From contig NZ_VRYH01000002.1 in the NCBI RefSeq assembly GCF_008079445.1, positions 248,001 to 312,000 of the forward strand: a stretch of DNA of 64,000 nucleotides. Direction: 5' to 3'. Position numbers and translations under genes: made by a program. The first letter of the stretch is position 1. The number at the start of each line of letters is the position of its first letter. A model generated the notes under the pieces. That model was not told the origin of the DNA and did not search any database. It saw only the letters and a list, made by a program, of their open reading frames with translations. This document shows, in pieces, positions 43,117 through 51,800 of the stretch. Origin of the DNA: Aidingimonas lacisalsi. Its GTDB lineage: Bacteria; Pseudomonadota; Gammaproteobacteria; Pseudomonadales; Halomonadaceae.

Positions 43117-43325
43117 ATATCTCTCGCTACGTTCCGTTGATCCAGCGCATGGCATCGGCCAGGAGAAAGTACTAACCTTTCTTAACATACGACATGACAA
43201 TACACAGAACGTACGCAAGGGATTGCCATGCCCACGGTCACTTCAGCCTCTCGTATTGCAATGCACCTGCACGGTGCCACGACGGTTCTCCGTGAAAAGA
43301 ACGCCTTATCCTCGACGATACCTGT
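43117..43325 (+). repeat. Unidentified repeat, copy 2
   Basis: Matches 31127-31330. This copy encodes [18 protein letters not shown]-stop and then a frame starting MPTVTSASRIAMHLHGA. Compared with copy 1 it has an extra block of about 20 bp after CGTATT and lacks another of similar length. Confidence 0.6.
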
Positions 43326-43491
43326 CCGTCAAGAGGGGCATCAGCTGTCGCTCTTCGATGTTTTAGCGATAGGGCGGGGGCTATAAGCAAGCTTGTATGG
43401 CGAACGCCGCAAGCAGCCGGCACGATGATCGGTGTTATCTGGCCTAGCTATACTTAATATTTATATGTTTCAGTGAGTTAGAGGAAAGATA

Positions 43492-43564
43492 GCGTGCAGA
43501 ATAACATTGTTGAACGCGCCAGCGCGTACAAGTTGATAAACAAGCTGGCTAGTTAATACCTATT
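43492..43564 (+). promoter_or_regulatory. attI-like leader of cassette array 2
   Basis: The second copy of the 73-bp leader (see 26030-26102). It ends TTAATACCTATT, where the G of the usual G|TT crossover is A, so recombination here may be impaired. The array-1 inverted repeat is kept except for one base (TTGAAC/GTACAA). The first cassette gene begins 20 bp later. Confidence 0.62.
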
Positions 43565-43583
43565 AAATCTATAAGGAGTAGAT

Positions 43584-43853
43584 ATGGGATACAAAGCCTT
43601 ATTGACGCTAGATATAGAAAATGGTGTTAGTTCAGAAAAACGAGAAAAGTTTTATGAGTATTTGAAAAAAGAGAAATGGACTAAGCTTTCTGGCCTAACT
43701 ACGTCCTGGAAATTCTCTTTTAATGACGACGTAACACGAGAAAGCGCTATTAGAATAGTTAAGAGCGATGTCGCTGGTGCTGCCAGGCATGCAGGAGTGC
43801 CCTCGTACAATGCCGCTGTTCAGGTAGGAAAGGGTGATATCGAGAAGTTTTAG
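43584..43853 (+). CDS. Small cassette-encoded protein of unknown function
   Basis: An 89-residue protein with SD AAGGAG before the ATG. It has an alternating beta-alpha pattern (YKALLTLDIENGVSSEKREKFYEYLKKEKWTKL ... SAIRIVKSDVAGAARHAGV) suggesting a small ferredoxin-like fold. Similar short proteins occur in integron cassettes, but I cannot name a function. It is much lower in G+C than the chromosome. The stop is followed immediately by a good attC site. Confidence 0.75.
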   Translation: MGYKALLTLDIENGVSSEKREKFYEYLKKEKWTKLSGLTTSWKFSFNDDVTRESAIRIVKSDVAGAARHAGVPSYNAAVQVGKGDIEKF

Positions 43854-43910
43854 GTTTAACAAGTCAATGCAGCCGACCGCTGACGCGTCGGCTTATTGAG
43901 GCGGTTAGGC
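43854..43910 (+). repeat. attC site 4
   Basis: A textbook 57-bp attC: inverse core GTTTAAC (43854-43860) directly after the stop codon, right core GTTAGGC (43904-43910), and arms CAATGCAGCCGAC / GTCGGCTTATTG pairing with an unpaired G. Confidence 0.88.
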
Positions 43911-43950
43911 GTCATGCGCACACTGTGGGCACCCATGGACAGAGAGAATT

Positions 43951-44637
43951 ATGAAGAAAAAGAACGAGCCTCCGAAGGTTAAGTACACGAAAAGATGGTT
44001 CTGCTATCTCGACCTATTGGGTTTTCGACGACTGGTTGAAACGAATAGCATCCAACGAATATTACCGATCTACGAGAAGGCGCTTAAGCATCTGGAAGAC
44101 TCAGCCTTAGAGTATAATCACCGTGGGCTATATTCGTCATGGTTTTCAGATACATTTCTACTTTATTCCGCTTCTGATAGTGCGAAACACTTCGCTCTTC
44201 TAGAGCACTTGAGTCGCACATTCTTCCAGAACCTTATTCTCAATGAGATACCTGTGCGTGGCGCCATATCGTGTGGCGATTTATATTCCCAGCAGGAACG
44301 GAATATTTTTATTGGCCCTGCATTGATTGATGCGTACACCTATGGAGAAGGTCAAGATTGGATTGGACTGCTGCTTACACCATCTACATTGCAAAGTATG
44401 AGAGAGATTGGTTTTCATCCAGAAGAAAGAGCGATGTACCGAAAGGTTGAGGACCCCAAAGTTCTTAAGTCCGACGTAGAGGGGCCCGTTTACGCATACG
44501 CCTTTAACAACGGCAGCGTAAATGGTCAGAATCCGTACAAACGCGCACTGAACAAGATGAAATCTGATTCTAGCAGTACTCAGTCAAAGAAATACGACAA
44601 GACATTATCATTTTTATCGCGGGGAGCTTTGTCCTAG
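43951..44637 (+). CDS. Nucleotide-cyclase-like (class III homology) protein, cassette
   Basis: A 228-residue protein with the layout of a class III cyclase homology domain: FCYLDLLGFRRLVE (first metal Asp21), WFSDTFLLYS (second metal Asp67), PVRGAISCGDLY (about 101-112) and GPALIDAYTYGEGQDWIGLLLTPS (about 122-145). No other domain is fused. Uridylate and cytidylate cyclases of the Pycsar anti-phage systems share this fold, but many uncharacterised relatives exist and catalysis is not certain. It is a cassette gene flanked by attC sites 4 and 5. Confidence 0.68.
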   Translation: MKKKNEPPKVKYTKRWFCYLDLLGFRRLVETNSIQRILPIYEKALKHLEDSALEYNHRGLYSSWFSDTFLLYSASDSAKHFALLEHLSRTFFQNLILNEIPVRGAISCGDLYSQQERNIFIGPALIDAYTYGEGQDWIGLLLTPSTLQSMREIGFHPEERAMYRKVEDPKVLKSDVEGPVYAYAFNNGSVNGQNPYKRALNKMKSDSSSTQSKKYDKTLSFLSRGALS

Positions 44638-44655
44638 CTATTTCGGAGGGATGCC

Positions 44656-44732
44656 GCCTAACCAATACATCAAGTACGCGCCTTCGGCGCCGGACGCGGC
44701 TGCACCGCGCCGCTTATGAATAGGCGTTAGTG
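44656..44732 (+). repeat. attC site 5
   Basis: GCCTAAC (44656-44662) and GTTAGTG (44726-44732) bound a 77-bp GC-rich imperfect palindrome with an inner hairpin GGCGC/GCGCC-type stem. The last two bases of the right core depart from GTTRRRY. Confidence 0.72.
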
Positions 44733-44752
44733 AGTTATCGATGGAGTAAACA

Positions 44753-45952
44753 ATGTCGGAAGACGAAACGGATACAAAAACGGCGTCGGAAAGTCCGAAA
44801 CGCGGCCCGAAAAAGGGGGCGCAGCGGATTCCCACAAGCAAGCTTCCCCGCCGAACCCTCGAAGAGTGTGTCTCGGTACCAAAAGCGATCCACGAAGTTT
44901 ACGCCGGAGGCCCCGCCAGTTGGGACGAGCTCGCAGGGGGAATGGGCGCCGGAGCGAAGTCCGACAATACGAAGTACTTGATATGGGGAGCCCTAGCGTA
45001 TGAACTGATTCTCCAAGATGGAGAGAAATATAACCTGTCTGAAACGGGACGGAAAATACTTGCCCCGAACTATGCTGGGGAAAGCGAGGAAGGCAAGCTT
45101 AAAGCTATAACGATTCCCACAATTTTAAGCCGATTCTATACTGACTATGACGGGCAAATCATTCCCGAAGATGAGTTCCTTGCCAACGTTTTGGAAAGTC
45201 GTTACGAGATTCCGCGCAATCGCGTCGACGAGGCCAAGCGGATAATTATCGAGAATGCGGCGTTCGCCGAAATCCTGCTTGAACATGCCAACGGTAAGAA
45301 GACCATTAGGCTTGAGAAGGTCCCGACAACAGCGGCGCAAGAGACCGACGGCGAGACGCGGGACGAGCCAGAGCCGGACGAGGCGCCGGCAGAAGTAGAG
45401 GCCGGCGCCGCGCCAGGTGCTTCAAGCGACTCAGTATGCTTCTATATCACACCGATAGGTGACGAAGGGTCTGAAATCCGGAAGCATTCCGACATGATGC
45501 TTCGCCATCTAATTGAGCCCGCCTTTACGGAGTTCGGAATAACCGTGGTTCGGGCGGACAAGATAGGAAAATCTGGACTTATATCTCAGCAGGTATTTGA
45601 GAATGTCGTGTCTAGCAAGTTCTGCGTGGCAGATATGTCATTCGGAAATCCGAACGCGTTTTATGAGTTAGGTGTTCGTCACATGACGAAATTGCCGACA
45701 ATACAGATAATTCGGAAGGGCGATAAAATCCCGTTCGATGTTGCACAAGGCCGCACGATCATAATCGATCTGTCAGATATCTACACGATCATGGACAAAA
45801 TCGCGTCGGCTCGAAACGAATTGATCGAGCATATTAGAAACTATCTCGATCCACAGGAGCGCGGAACGGCTGAAGACAATCCGGTCTCAATTTACCTCCC
45901 GGGCCTGCAGGTGCGCATCCCGACCGCTGGCAAGCGTGACGCTAACAATTAG
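44753..45952 (+). CDS. Two-domain protein: winged-helix-like N-terminus and deoxyribosyltransferase/TIR-like C-terminus
   Basis: A 399-residue cytoplasmic protein. Residues about 31-190 form a helical domain resembling a winged helix plus a helical bundle (RRTLEECVSVPKAIHEVYAGGPASWDELA ... YNLSETGRKILAP). An acidic, Pro/Ala-rich linker spans about 191-226. Residues 228-345 are a Rossmann-like domain of the nucleoside 2-deoxyribosyltransferase/TIR-like superfamily: FYITPIGDEGSEIRKHSD, then CVADMSFGNPNAFYELGVRH with Asp294 and Glu305 as candidate catalytic residues. Such domains hydrolyse or sense nucleotides such as NAD+ in several defence proteins. SD GGAG precedes the ATG. It is the third cassette of array 2; a defence role is inferred. 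Confidence 0.7.
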   Translation: MSEDETDTKTASESPKRGPKKGAQRIPTSKLPRRTLEECVSVPKAIHEVYAGGPASWDELAGGMGAGAKSDNTKYLIWGALAYELILQDGEKYNLSETGRKILAPNYAGESEEGKLKAITIPTILSRFYTDYDGQIIPEDEFLANVLESRYEIPRNRVDEAKRIIIENAAFAEILLEHANGKKTIRLEKVPTTAAQETDGETRDEPEPDEAPAEVEAGAAPGASSDSVCFYITPIGDEGSEIRKHSDMMLRHLIEPAFTEFGITVVRADKIGKSGLISQQVFENVVSSKFCVADMSFGNPNAFYELGVRHMTKLPTIQIIRKGDKIPFDVAQGRTIIIDLSDIYTIMDKIASARNELIEHIRNYLDPQERGTAEDNPVSIYLPGLQVRIPTAGKRDANN

Positions 45953-46027
45953 GTCGAGGCGACGCCGGTACACGTGGCTGCCAGTAATCGGACGCTTCAG
46001 GCGGCGCGCCGCACCAAACCGTTATGC
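45940..46027 (+). repeat. Possible degenerate attC site 6
   Basis: CTAAC at 45941-45945 overlaps the last codons of the preceding gene, and GTTATGC lies at 46021-46027 with GC-rich partial repeats between. The left core does not fit RYYYAAC fully. It may be the last site of the array. Confidence 0.4.
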
Positions 46028-46212
46028 CGCAGAAGGACCAGAGTGTCGTGACCGTCTGCTATACTGCCAAGAGTAGTAGCCGCCTGAAAATCTCAATGCC
46101 AGGTGGCCGTTTCTGACCGATCCCGGCCATTCAGGGTTAGGAAAAAGTGATTGAGATGTGTCGTTCTACAGAAATATATCCGTGGAGTGGAAGAGCTTCA
46201 GACGAAGATTAG

Positions 46213-46407
46213 GATAACCCTCATGTTGATAAGAAAGTTTTCATCCTCTCAATAATTGTCGCGACAGTAATCGGCATATTGGTTGCCTTTTTTGCGACTA
46301 CTTTGATTCCGGGATTCGCTGATCTAAGTCCGCTGATAAAGGGAGCCATAATCGGTGCATTTGCTGGTCCCGTCTATCCGTTGTTGGTCCGAAGGATCCG
46401 GGGTTGA
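46213..46407 (+). pseudogene. Small membrane protein without a start codon
   Basis: Between two stops one frame encodes about 64 residues with two hydrophobic helices (KKVFILSIIVATVIGILVAFF and IKGAIIGAFAGPVYPLL) and a basic end, LVRRIRG. No ATG, GTG or TTG lies before the first helix, so the 5' end is lost or an unusual start is used. It follows the last cassette and precedes the recD end; it may be a degraded cassette gene. Confidence 0.45.
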
Positions 46408-46561
46408 ATTGGCCCACGATTGTCATGCTTTTCCCGTTGCGCCTACGGTTCCGTTACAAAGCCGAGGTTGCTGCGGGCGTAAGATGCAAGTTCTCCACGC
46501 TCACTTCTGATCCCTCTCCTCTGCACCTGTTGTCGAGCCCCTGTACCCAATCCACGCATGT
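46408..46561. other. Junction between cassette array 2 and recD
   Basis: No gene. The last bases before the recD stop (CCAATCCACGCATGTT) recur beside recD fragment B at 41188-41201, so this is the native recD downstream flank. Confidence 0.5.
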
Positions 46562-48835
46562 TCACTCACTAATCCCCAACCCACTCACTCTGACGACGCT
46601 TCGTTGCACGGCGTCCTGCAATATCCCCCGCCCACTTTCCACCAGCGTCAACCAGTGCCTGGCACGGGTGATGCCGGTATAGATCAACTCACGGGTGAGA
46701 ATCGGGTTGGGGGCATCCGGCAGTAGCAGGGCGGTGTGGATAAATTCCGAGCCCTGGGATTTGTGCACGGTCATGGCGTAGACAGTTTCCACCGCTTGCA
46801 GGCGGCTGGGCAGTACCCATTTGATGGGTTTTCTCTGGTCGCCGGTGGGGAAGGCGACGCGCAGCACGTTGCGCTCCGGCTCATGGGGGTGCGGCAGGGC
46901 GAGGGTGATGCCGATATCGCCGTTCATCAGCCCCAGGCCGTAGTCGTTGCGGGTCACCAGTACCGGGCGGCCGAGGTACCACAGGCGCTTGCCTTCCATG
47001 GTGTCGATCAGCCTGTGGCGTTCCAGCGCCTGGCGGATGCGTTCGTTCAGCCCCTCGATGCCCCAGGGGCCGCGGCGCAAAGCGCAGAGGAGCTGGAAGT
47101 TACCGTGGGCGTCGAGTACTGCCTGGGCCCAGTGGTCGAAGGCGTCCTGGGGGGCGTCCTGCGGCGGGCGTTGGTCGCGCAGCGTGTCGAGATAGTGGCG
47201 ATAGCCCGTCGGCGGCGGCAGTGGCCGGCCCTTGAGCGTGCGGTCCTGGCCGGCATGGGGGAAGCCTTGCGGGTTGCCGTTGACCACCAGGGTGTCGAGG
47301 TCGCTGTCGGGGCCATTGCCGTGTGTTGCCGTGTGCAGGCGGAGGTGGGCCAGGTCGGCATAGCCGTGCTCCAGGATTCGCTGCACGCTCCGGAGTTTCT
47401 CGCTGTCGGGCCGGTCGGCGTTGACGGCGCCGGCCAGTTGACCGATGCCGCTGTCGGCGTCGAAACGGTGGCTGACACGCAGCATGGCGATGGCCTGGTC
47501 CAGCGGCCGGCCGTCGCGATCGATGACGTCTTCGGGCAGTGCCTGGCCGGTGGCGGCTTGCAGCCAGTCGGCGGTGTCCGGCGTGTAGTGGCCGCCGTCG
47601 GCGCGCGCACACAGGTCGCCAAGGACCGAGCCGGCTTCCACCGAGGCGAGCTGGTCCTTGTCGCCTAGCAGGATCAGCCGGGCGCGGCCGGGCAGGGCGG
47701 TGAGCACCGCGGCCATCATCTCCACGTCGACCATCGAGGCTTCGTCGATCACCAGTACGTCGAGCGGTAGAGGGTTGCCGGCGTGGTGGCGGAAGTGCCG
47801 GGTGTCGGGGCGTGAGCCAAGCAGGCGGTGCAGCGTCGTCACCTCGGAGGGGATCTGCCGCCTGAGCGTCTCGGGAGAGTCGTTGAGTCCATCCAGTGAC
47901 AGGTCTTCCACCTGCCCGGCGATCGAGGCGTTGAGGCGCGCAGCGGCCTTGCCGGTGGGGGCGGCGAGGCGGATGCGCAGTGGGCGTTCACTGTCGCTGA
48001 AGGCCAGGGTCTGGAGCAGGGCGAGCAGTTTGACCACGGTGGTGGTCTTGCCGGTGCCGGGGCCGCCGGTGATGACGGCGAAGCGTGAACGGGCGGCGAG
48101 GGCGCAGGCGGTTTGTTGCCAGTCGTAGGGTGTGTTGCTCGAGGCCGGGAACAGGGTACCGAGTATGGAGGCGAGAGCGGTGGTATCAGCCGGGCGCCTG
48201 GCGGCGCCATCGCGGCTAAAGCCGCTCCCACAAGGGGGAGTGGTTCCTTCAGTGGCGTTGCCAGAGGGCCGCTTGGTGGCGTCATTCGGACGCCTGTCGG
48301 CGCTATCGCGGCTGAAGCCGCTCCTACACAACTCATCGGAGTCCGAGAGTCTGATGGCGATCCGTTCTCGGATATCCTGTTCGTATTGCCAGTAGCGGCG
48401 CAGGTAGAGGCGCGTGCCGTTGGCGTGGTCGATGGCGACCAGCGGGGTGTTGCCGGGGCCGCTGGCGACCAACTCGGGATGGTTCAAGGCGGCTTGCCAT
48501 TCGGCCAGCGTCAGGCCGTCGAGTACCTGGCTGGGCAGTGGCGGTGCGTCGCTGCCGTCGTCGCCTTCCGGGGGTAGCGAGAGGGCGAGGTCGGGGGCGT
48601 CCAGGGTGTGGGCCAGCTCCAGGCACACATGGCCACGGCCGAGCTGGTGGCTGGCCAGCGCGGCGGCCAGCAGCAGCGGTGCGGGGGCATCCGGCACTTC
48701 GCGGTGCAGAAAGGCGACGAAGGCACGGTCGAGGGCGCGCAGCCAGCCGCGGGCCACCCATTGGTCGAGCAGGGCCAGCAGGGCAGCGGGGTCGCTGCAC
48801 GCCGGATGGGCATCCTGGGTCGTGGCCGGTGTCAT
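46562..48835 (-). CDS. recD: Exodeoxyribonuclease V alpha subunit RecD
   Basis: A 757-residue superfamily 1 helicase: Walker A is ITGGPGTGKTTTVVKLLALL (about 251-270), motif II VLVIDEASMVD, and the C-terminal AMTVHKSQGSEF and TGITRARH. It is the fast 5'-3' motor of RecBCD. It is about 150 residues longer than E. coli RecD; residues about 165-215 form an odd insertion containing SGFSRD twice, produced by two REP-like DNA repeats in frame. Start overlaps the recB stop by 4 bp. Its 3' end is the source of four fragments elsewhere in the window. Confidence 0.96.
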   Translation of the reverse strand: MTPATTQDAHPACSDPAALLALLDQWVARGWLRALDRAFVAFLHREVPDAPAPLLLAAALASHQLGRGHVCLELAHTLDAPDLALSLPPEGDDGSDAPPLPSQVLDGLTLAEWQAALNHPELVASGPGNTPLVAIDHANGTRLYLRRYWQYEQDIRERIAIRLSDSDELCRSGFSRDSADRRPNDATKRPSGNATEGTTPPCGSGFSRDGAARRPADTTALASILGTLFPASSNTPYDWQQTACALAARSRFAVITGGPGTGKTTTVVKLLALLQTLAFSDSERPLRIRLAAPTGKAAARLNASIAGQVEDLSLDGLNDSPETLRRQIPSEVTTLHRLLGSRPDTRHFRHHAGNPLPLDVLVIDEASMVDVEMMAAVLTALPGRARLILLGDKDQLASVEAGSVLGDLCARADGGHYTPDTADWLQAATGQALPEDVIDRDGRPLDQAIAMLRVSHRFDADSGIGQLAGAVNADRPDSEKLRSVQRILEHGYADLAHLRLHTATHGNGPDSDLDTLVVNGNPQGFPHAGQDRTLKGRPLPPPTGYRHYLDTLRDQRPPQDAPQDAFDHWAQAVLDAHGNFQLLCALRRGPWGIEGLNERIRQALERHRLIDTMEGKRLWYLGRPVLVTRNDYGLGLMNGDIGITLALPHPHEPERNVLRVAFPTGDQRKPIKWVLPSRLQAVETVYAMTVHKSQGSEFIHTALLLPDAPNPILTRELIYTGITRARHWLTLVESGRGILQDAVQRSVVRVSGLGISE
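48201..48235. repeat. REP-like element 1 inside recD
   Basis: GCGGCTAAAGCCGC followed by TCCCACAAGG is the known gammaproteobacterial REP hairpin with GTGGGAGCGGCTTTAGCCGC on the other strand. It is translated as CGSGFSRD within recD. Confidence 0.8.
48299..48332. repeat. REP-like element 2 inside recD
   Basis: ATCGCGGCTGAAGCCGCTCC is a second copy of the same hairpin about 65 bp away in the same orientation, translated as CRSGFSRD. The pair has kept the recD frame open. Confidence 0.8.
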
Positions 48836-51800
48836 GCGCTGGCTCCTTCGGTGTCGCGGGTGGAGGGCGATGCCTGAAACAGCGCGTCGAGCTGTTCGAT
48901 CAGTTCGCGCGGGGGGCGTTCGCGGTGCACGCCGCGCGAGGGGGCATGCAGGCCGCGCAGGAACACATAGGCGACGCCGCCCACGTGGCGCTCGTAATCG
49001 TAGTCCGGCAGGCGTGACTTGAGCAGCCGGTGCAGCGCCAGGGTGTAGAGCGCGTATTGCAGGTCGTAGCGCTTGTCGAGCACGGCAGCCGCCATGGCGT
49101 CGGGCGTGTAGGCGCTGTCGTCCGGTCCCAGGTGGTTGGACTTCCAGTCGAGCACGTAATAGCTGCCTTCGTGTTCCACCACCAGATCGATGAACCCCTT
49201 GAGCATGCCGTTGAGGGTGTCGGTGTCGAGCGCCGGGCGTGGGGCGCCGGGGAGTATGTAAGTACTTACGGGGGCGTCCAGTGCTCGGGTGTCGACGTCA
49301 TGCGCGGCGAACCAGAATTCCATCTCCACCTGGTAGCGGGTGAGGCGATCCAGGCGCAGCGTGGGACGTGTGCCGTCCGGTTGCTCGGGCAGCGGCAGCT
49401 CGGTGGCCAGCAGGTTCCACAGCCAGCTCTCGAGGGCCGGAATCCACTGCTGCCAGCCGCGCAGGTTGGCGCGCCGCGCCAGGGTGTCGTTCAGCGCGTC
49501 GGGCTGCGCTTGCAGTCGTTCGAAGCCTTGGTGGCCGGCCCATTCGAGCAGGCCGTGCAGGAAGGTGCCGGTGGCCGGGCCCCTCTGGAAATGGTGTAGT
49601 GAGCCCTCGCTTCGTCCGTTCACCGCAGGGCTCGGGGCTCCCTCGGTGAGCTCGTCGCGTATTTCGCGGGCAGTGGCTTCCAGTGCGGTCGTGGGTTCCG
49701 CGTGGTCGCCGGGGTGTTGAAGGGTGTCGGTATCGTCCGCGTTGAAATCCGCGAGTTCGGGCGCCAGGGCCTGTTGGCGAATGCCGGCTCGCAATGCCGA
49801 GTAGCTGGCGATCCACCAGTGCTCACGAGCACGACGTGCGGGCGTGCGCGCGGGTGCCAGGGGGGCCGTCTCGTCGGCCCATGTCACGCGTCGTTCGCCG
49901 ACCGGCGGCGCGTCTTCGACGGCGATGGCGTCGCAGTCGCCGCGCAGGGTGTCGAGGGTGGCACGCAGCGCCTGCGGTGCGATGGGCTCGCCGGCATTGA
50001 GCAGTTGGCCGATGGCACTGTTCTCCAGGCCCTGGAGTGGCGCCATGCCCAGCCAGGTGGCGTGGCGGGCGCGGGTCAGCGCCACGTAGAGCTTGCGCAG
50101 GTCCTCGCCGAGGCGCTCGTGGTCGGCGCGGGCCAGGATGGTGTCGTCGGCGCTCAGCGAGACGCGCGCGTTACCGTCATCGTCGTGCCAGCGCAACGGC
50201 GTGTCTTTGGCCTTGGTCTCGCGGTGAGCCCCGATGAAGGGCAGGAACACCAGCGGGTATTCCAGGCCCTTGGACTTGTGGATGGTGATCACCTGCACCA
50301 GGTCGGCGTCGCTCTCCAGGCGCAGGCGGTGGGTGTCGTCCTGGCCCACTGGATTGGCGCGCGTCTCGGCCAGGTAACGAATCAGGGCATGTTCGCCGTC
50401 CAGCTCCAGGCTGGCCTGCTGGAGCAGTTCGCCGAGGTGCAGCAGGTCAGTAAGCCTTCGCTCACCATCAACGAAGGTCGGCACGGACGCATCACTGCTT
50501 TGCTCGGCGCGCGTCAGCTCATCCGTCATCCCGTGCGACGATTCGTTGGTCGGCTGATGTTGAAGTAGCCGGCTAGCGACGTCGAAGTCGTAAAGGATCT
50601 TACGCATCATGGGCAACACGCCCTGGCGTTGCCACAGGCGGTGATAGTCGCGGAACTGCAGCACCCGCGCTTCCCAGGCCAGTTCGTTGCGGTTCAGGTC
50701 ATCGAGTTCGGCAAGCGACAGCCCCAGGCACGGCGTGGCCAGGGCGGTGCGCAGGGCGCGGTCGTCGTCCGGGGCACTGGCGGCGTGCAGCCAGGCTTCC
50801 AGCTCGCCGGCGGCGGAGCTTTCGAATACGCCTTCCTTGTCCGAGAGGTAGACGCTCTTGATTCCGCGCCGAGCCAGGGCGGTACGGATCGTGCTGGCCT
50901 CGTTGGCGTTGTTGACCAGTACCGCCAGGTCGGAGGGGGCGAGCGGCGTGAAATCGTCGGGCGAGCTGAAGCCGGCCCGCCCGGCCTGGGCGTCGCTCAG
51001 CAGGTCGGTCATATGGCTGGCGCAGCGCTCGGCCATCTCTGCAAGGTAGGTGGTCTTGGCCAGCGGTTCCTCGGCATCGAGATGCCATAGCGTCAGCGCC
51101 GGCAGTGGCAGGCCGTCGCGGGTGAGTGAGTCCTTGCGTCCCTTGGCGTTCACGGCCACGAAAGGGACGGGATTGTCGCCGTTCGCATCGCGGAACAGGA
51201 ACGCACCCTGACCGCGTGGGTCGTCTTCGGCGTACTGGAAGCAGCGGTTGACCGCATCGACCATCGGCCGGCTGGAGCGGAAGTTGGTACCCAGCGTGAC
51301 ATGGCGGCCGGCGGTATCGCGCCGGGCTTGCAGGTAGGTGTGGATATCCGCGCCGCGAAAGGCGTAGATGGCCTGTTTGGGGTCGCCGATCAGCAAGACA
51401 GCGCTGGCGTTCGGGGTCGTATTGTCGCCGGCATCGTGGGCCAGGCGATAGACACGGTCGAACAGCCGGTACTGGATGGGATCGGTGTCCTGGAACTCGT
51501 CGACCAGCGCGACCGGGAACTGGGTGCGGATACGCTCGGCCAGGGTGTCGCCGGTCGGGCCGGCAAGCGCTCGGTCGAGATGGGTGAGCAGGTCGTGGGG
51601 TCCCATCTCGGCGCGACGTTGCTGGGCCTGCTCGCGGCGCTCGGCCATCCAGTGCACGGCGTGCGCCAGCAGGTCGGGATAGGCGTTGGGCAGAGATTCC
51701 AATTCGCTGGGTAGATTCTTGAACGCGGCAAAGGCGGGATGCTCTGGTGGAGTCTCTTTCCATATTTCAGCGATCCCTTCCGGTGTCAGGCGATGCCAGA

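Noticed and set aside
43951-45952. A complete, established Pycsar or CBASS system
   Set aside because: The two genes are separated by an attC site, the second protein is not a standard PycTIR or PycTM, and no CD-NTase is present; only a candidate is reported.
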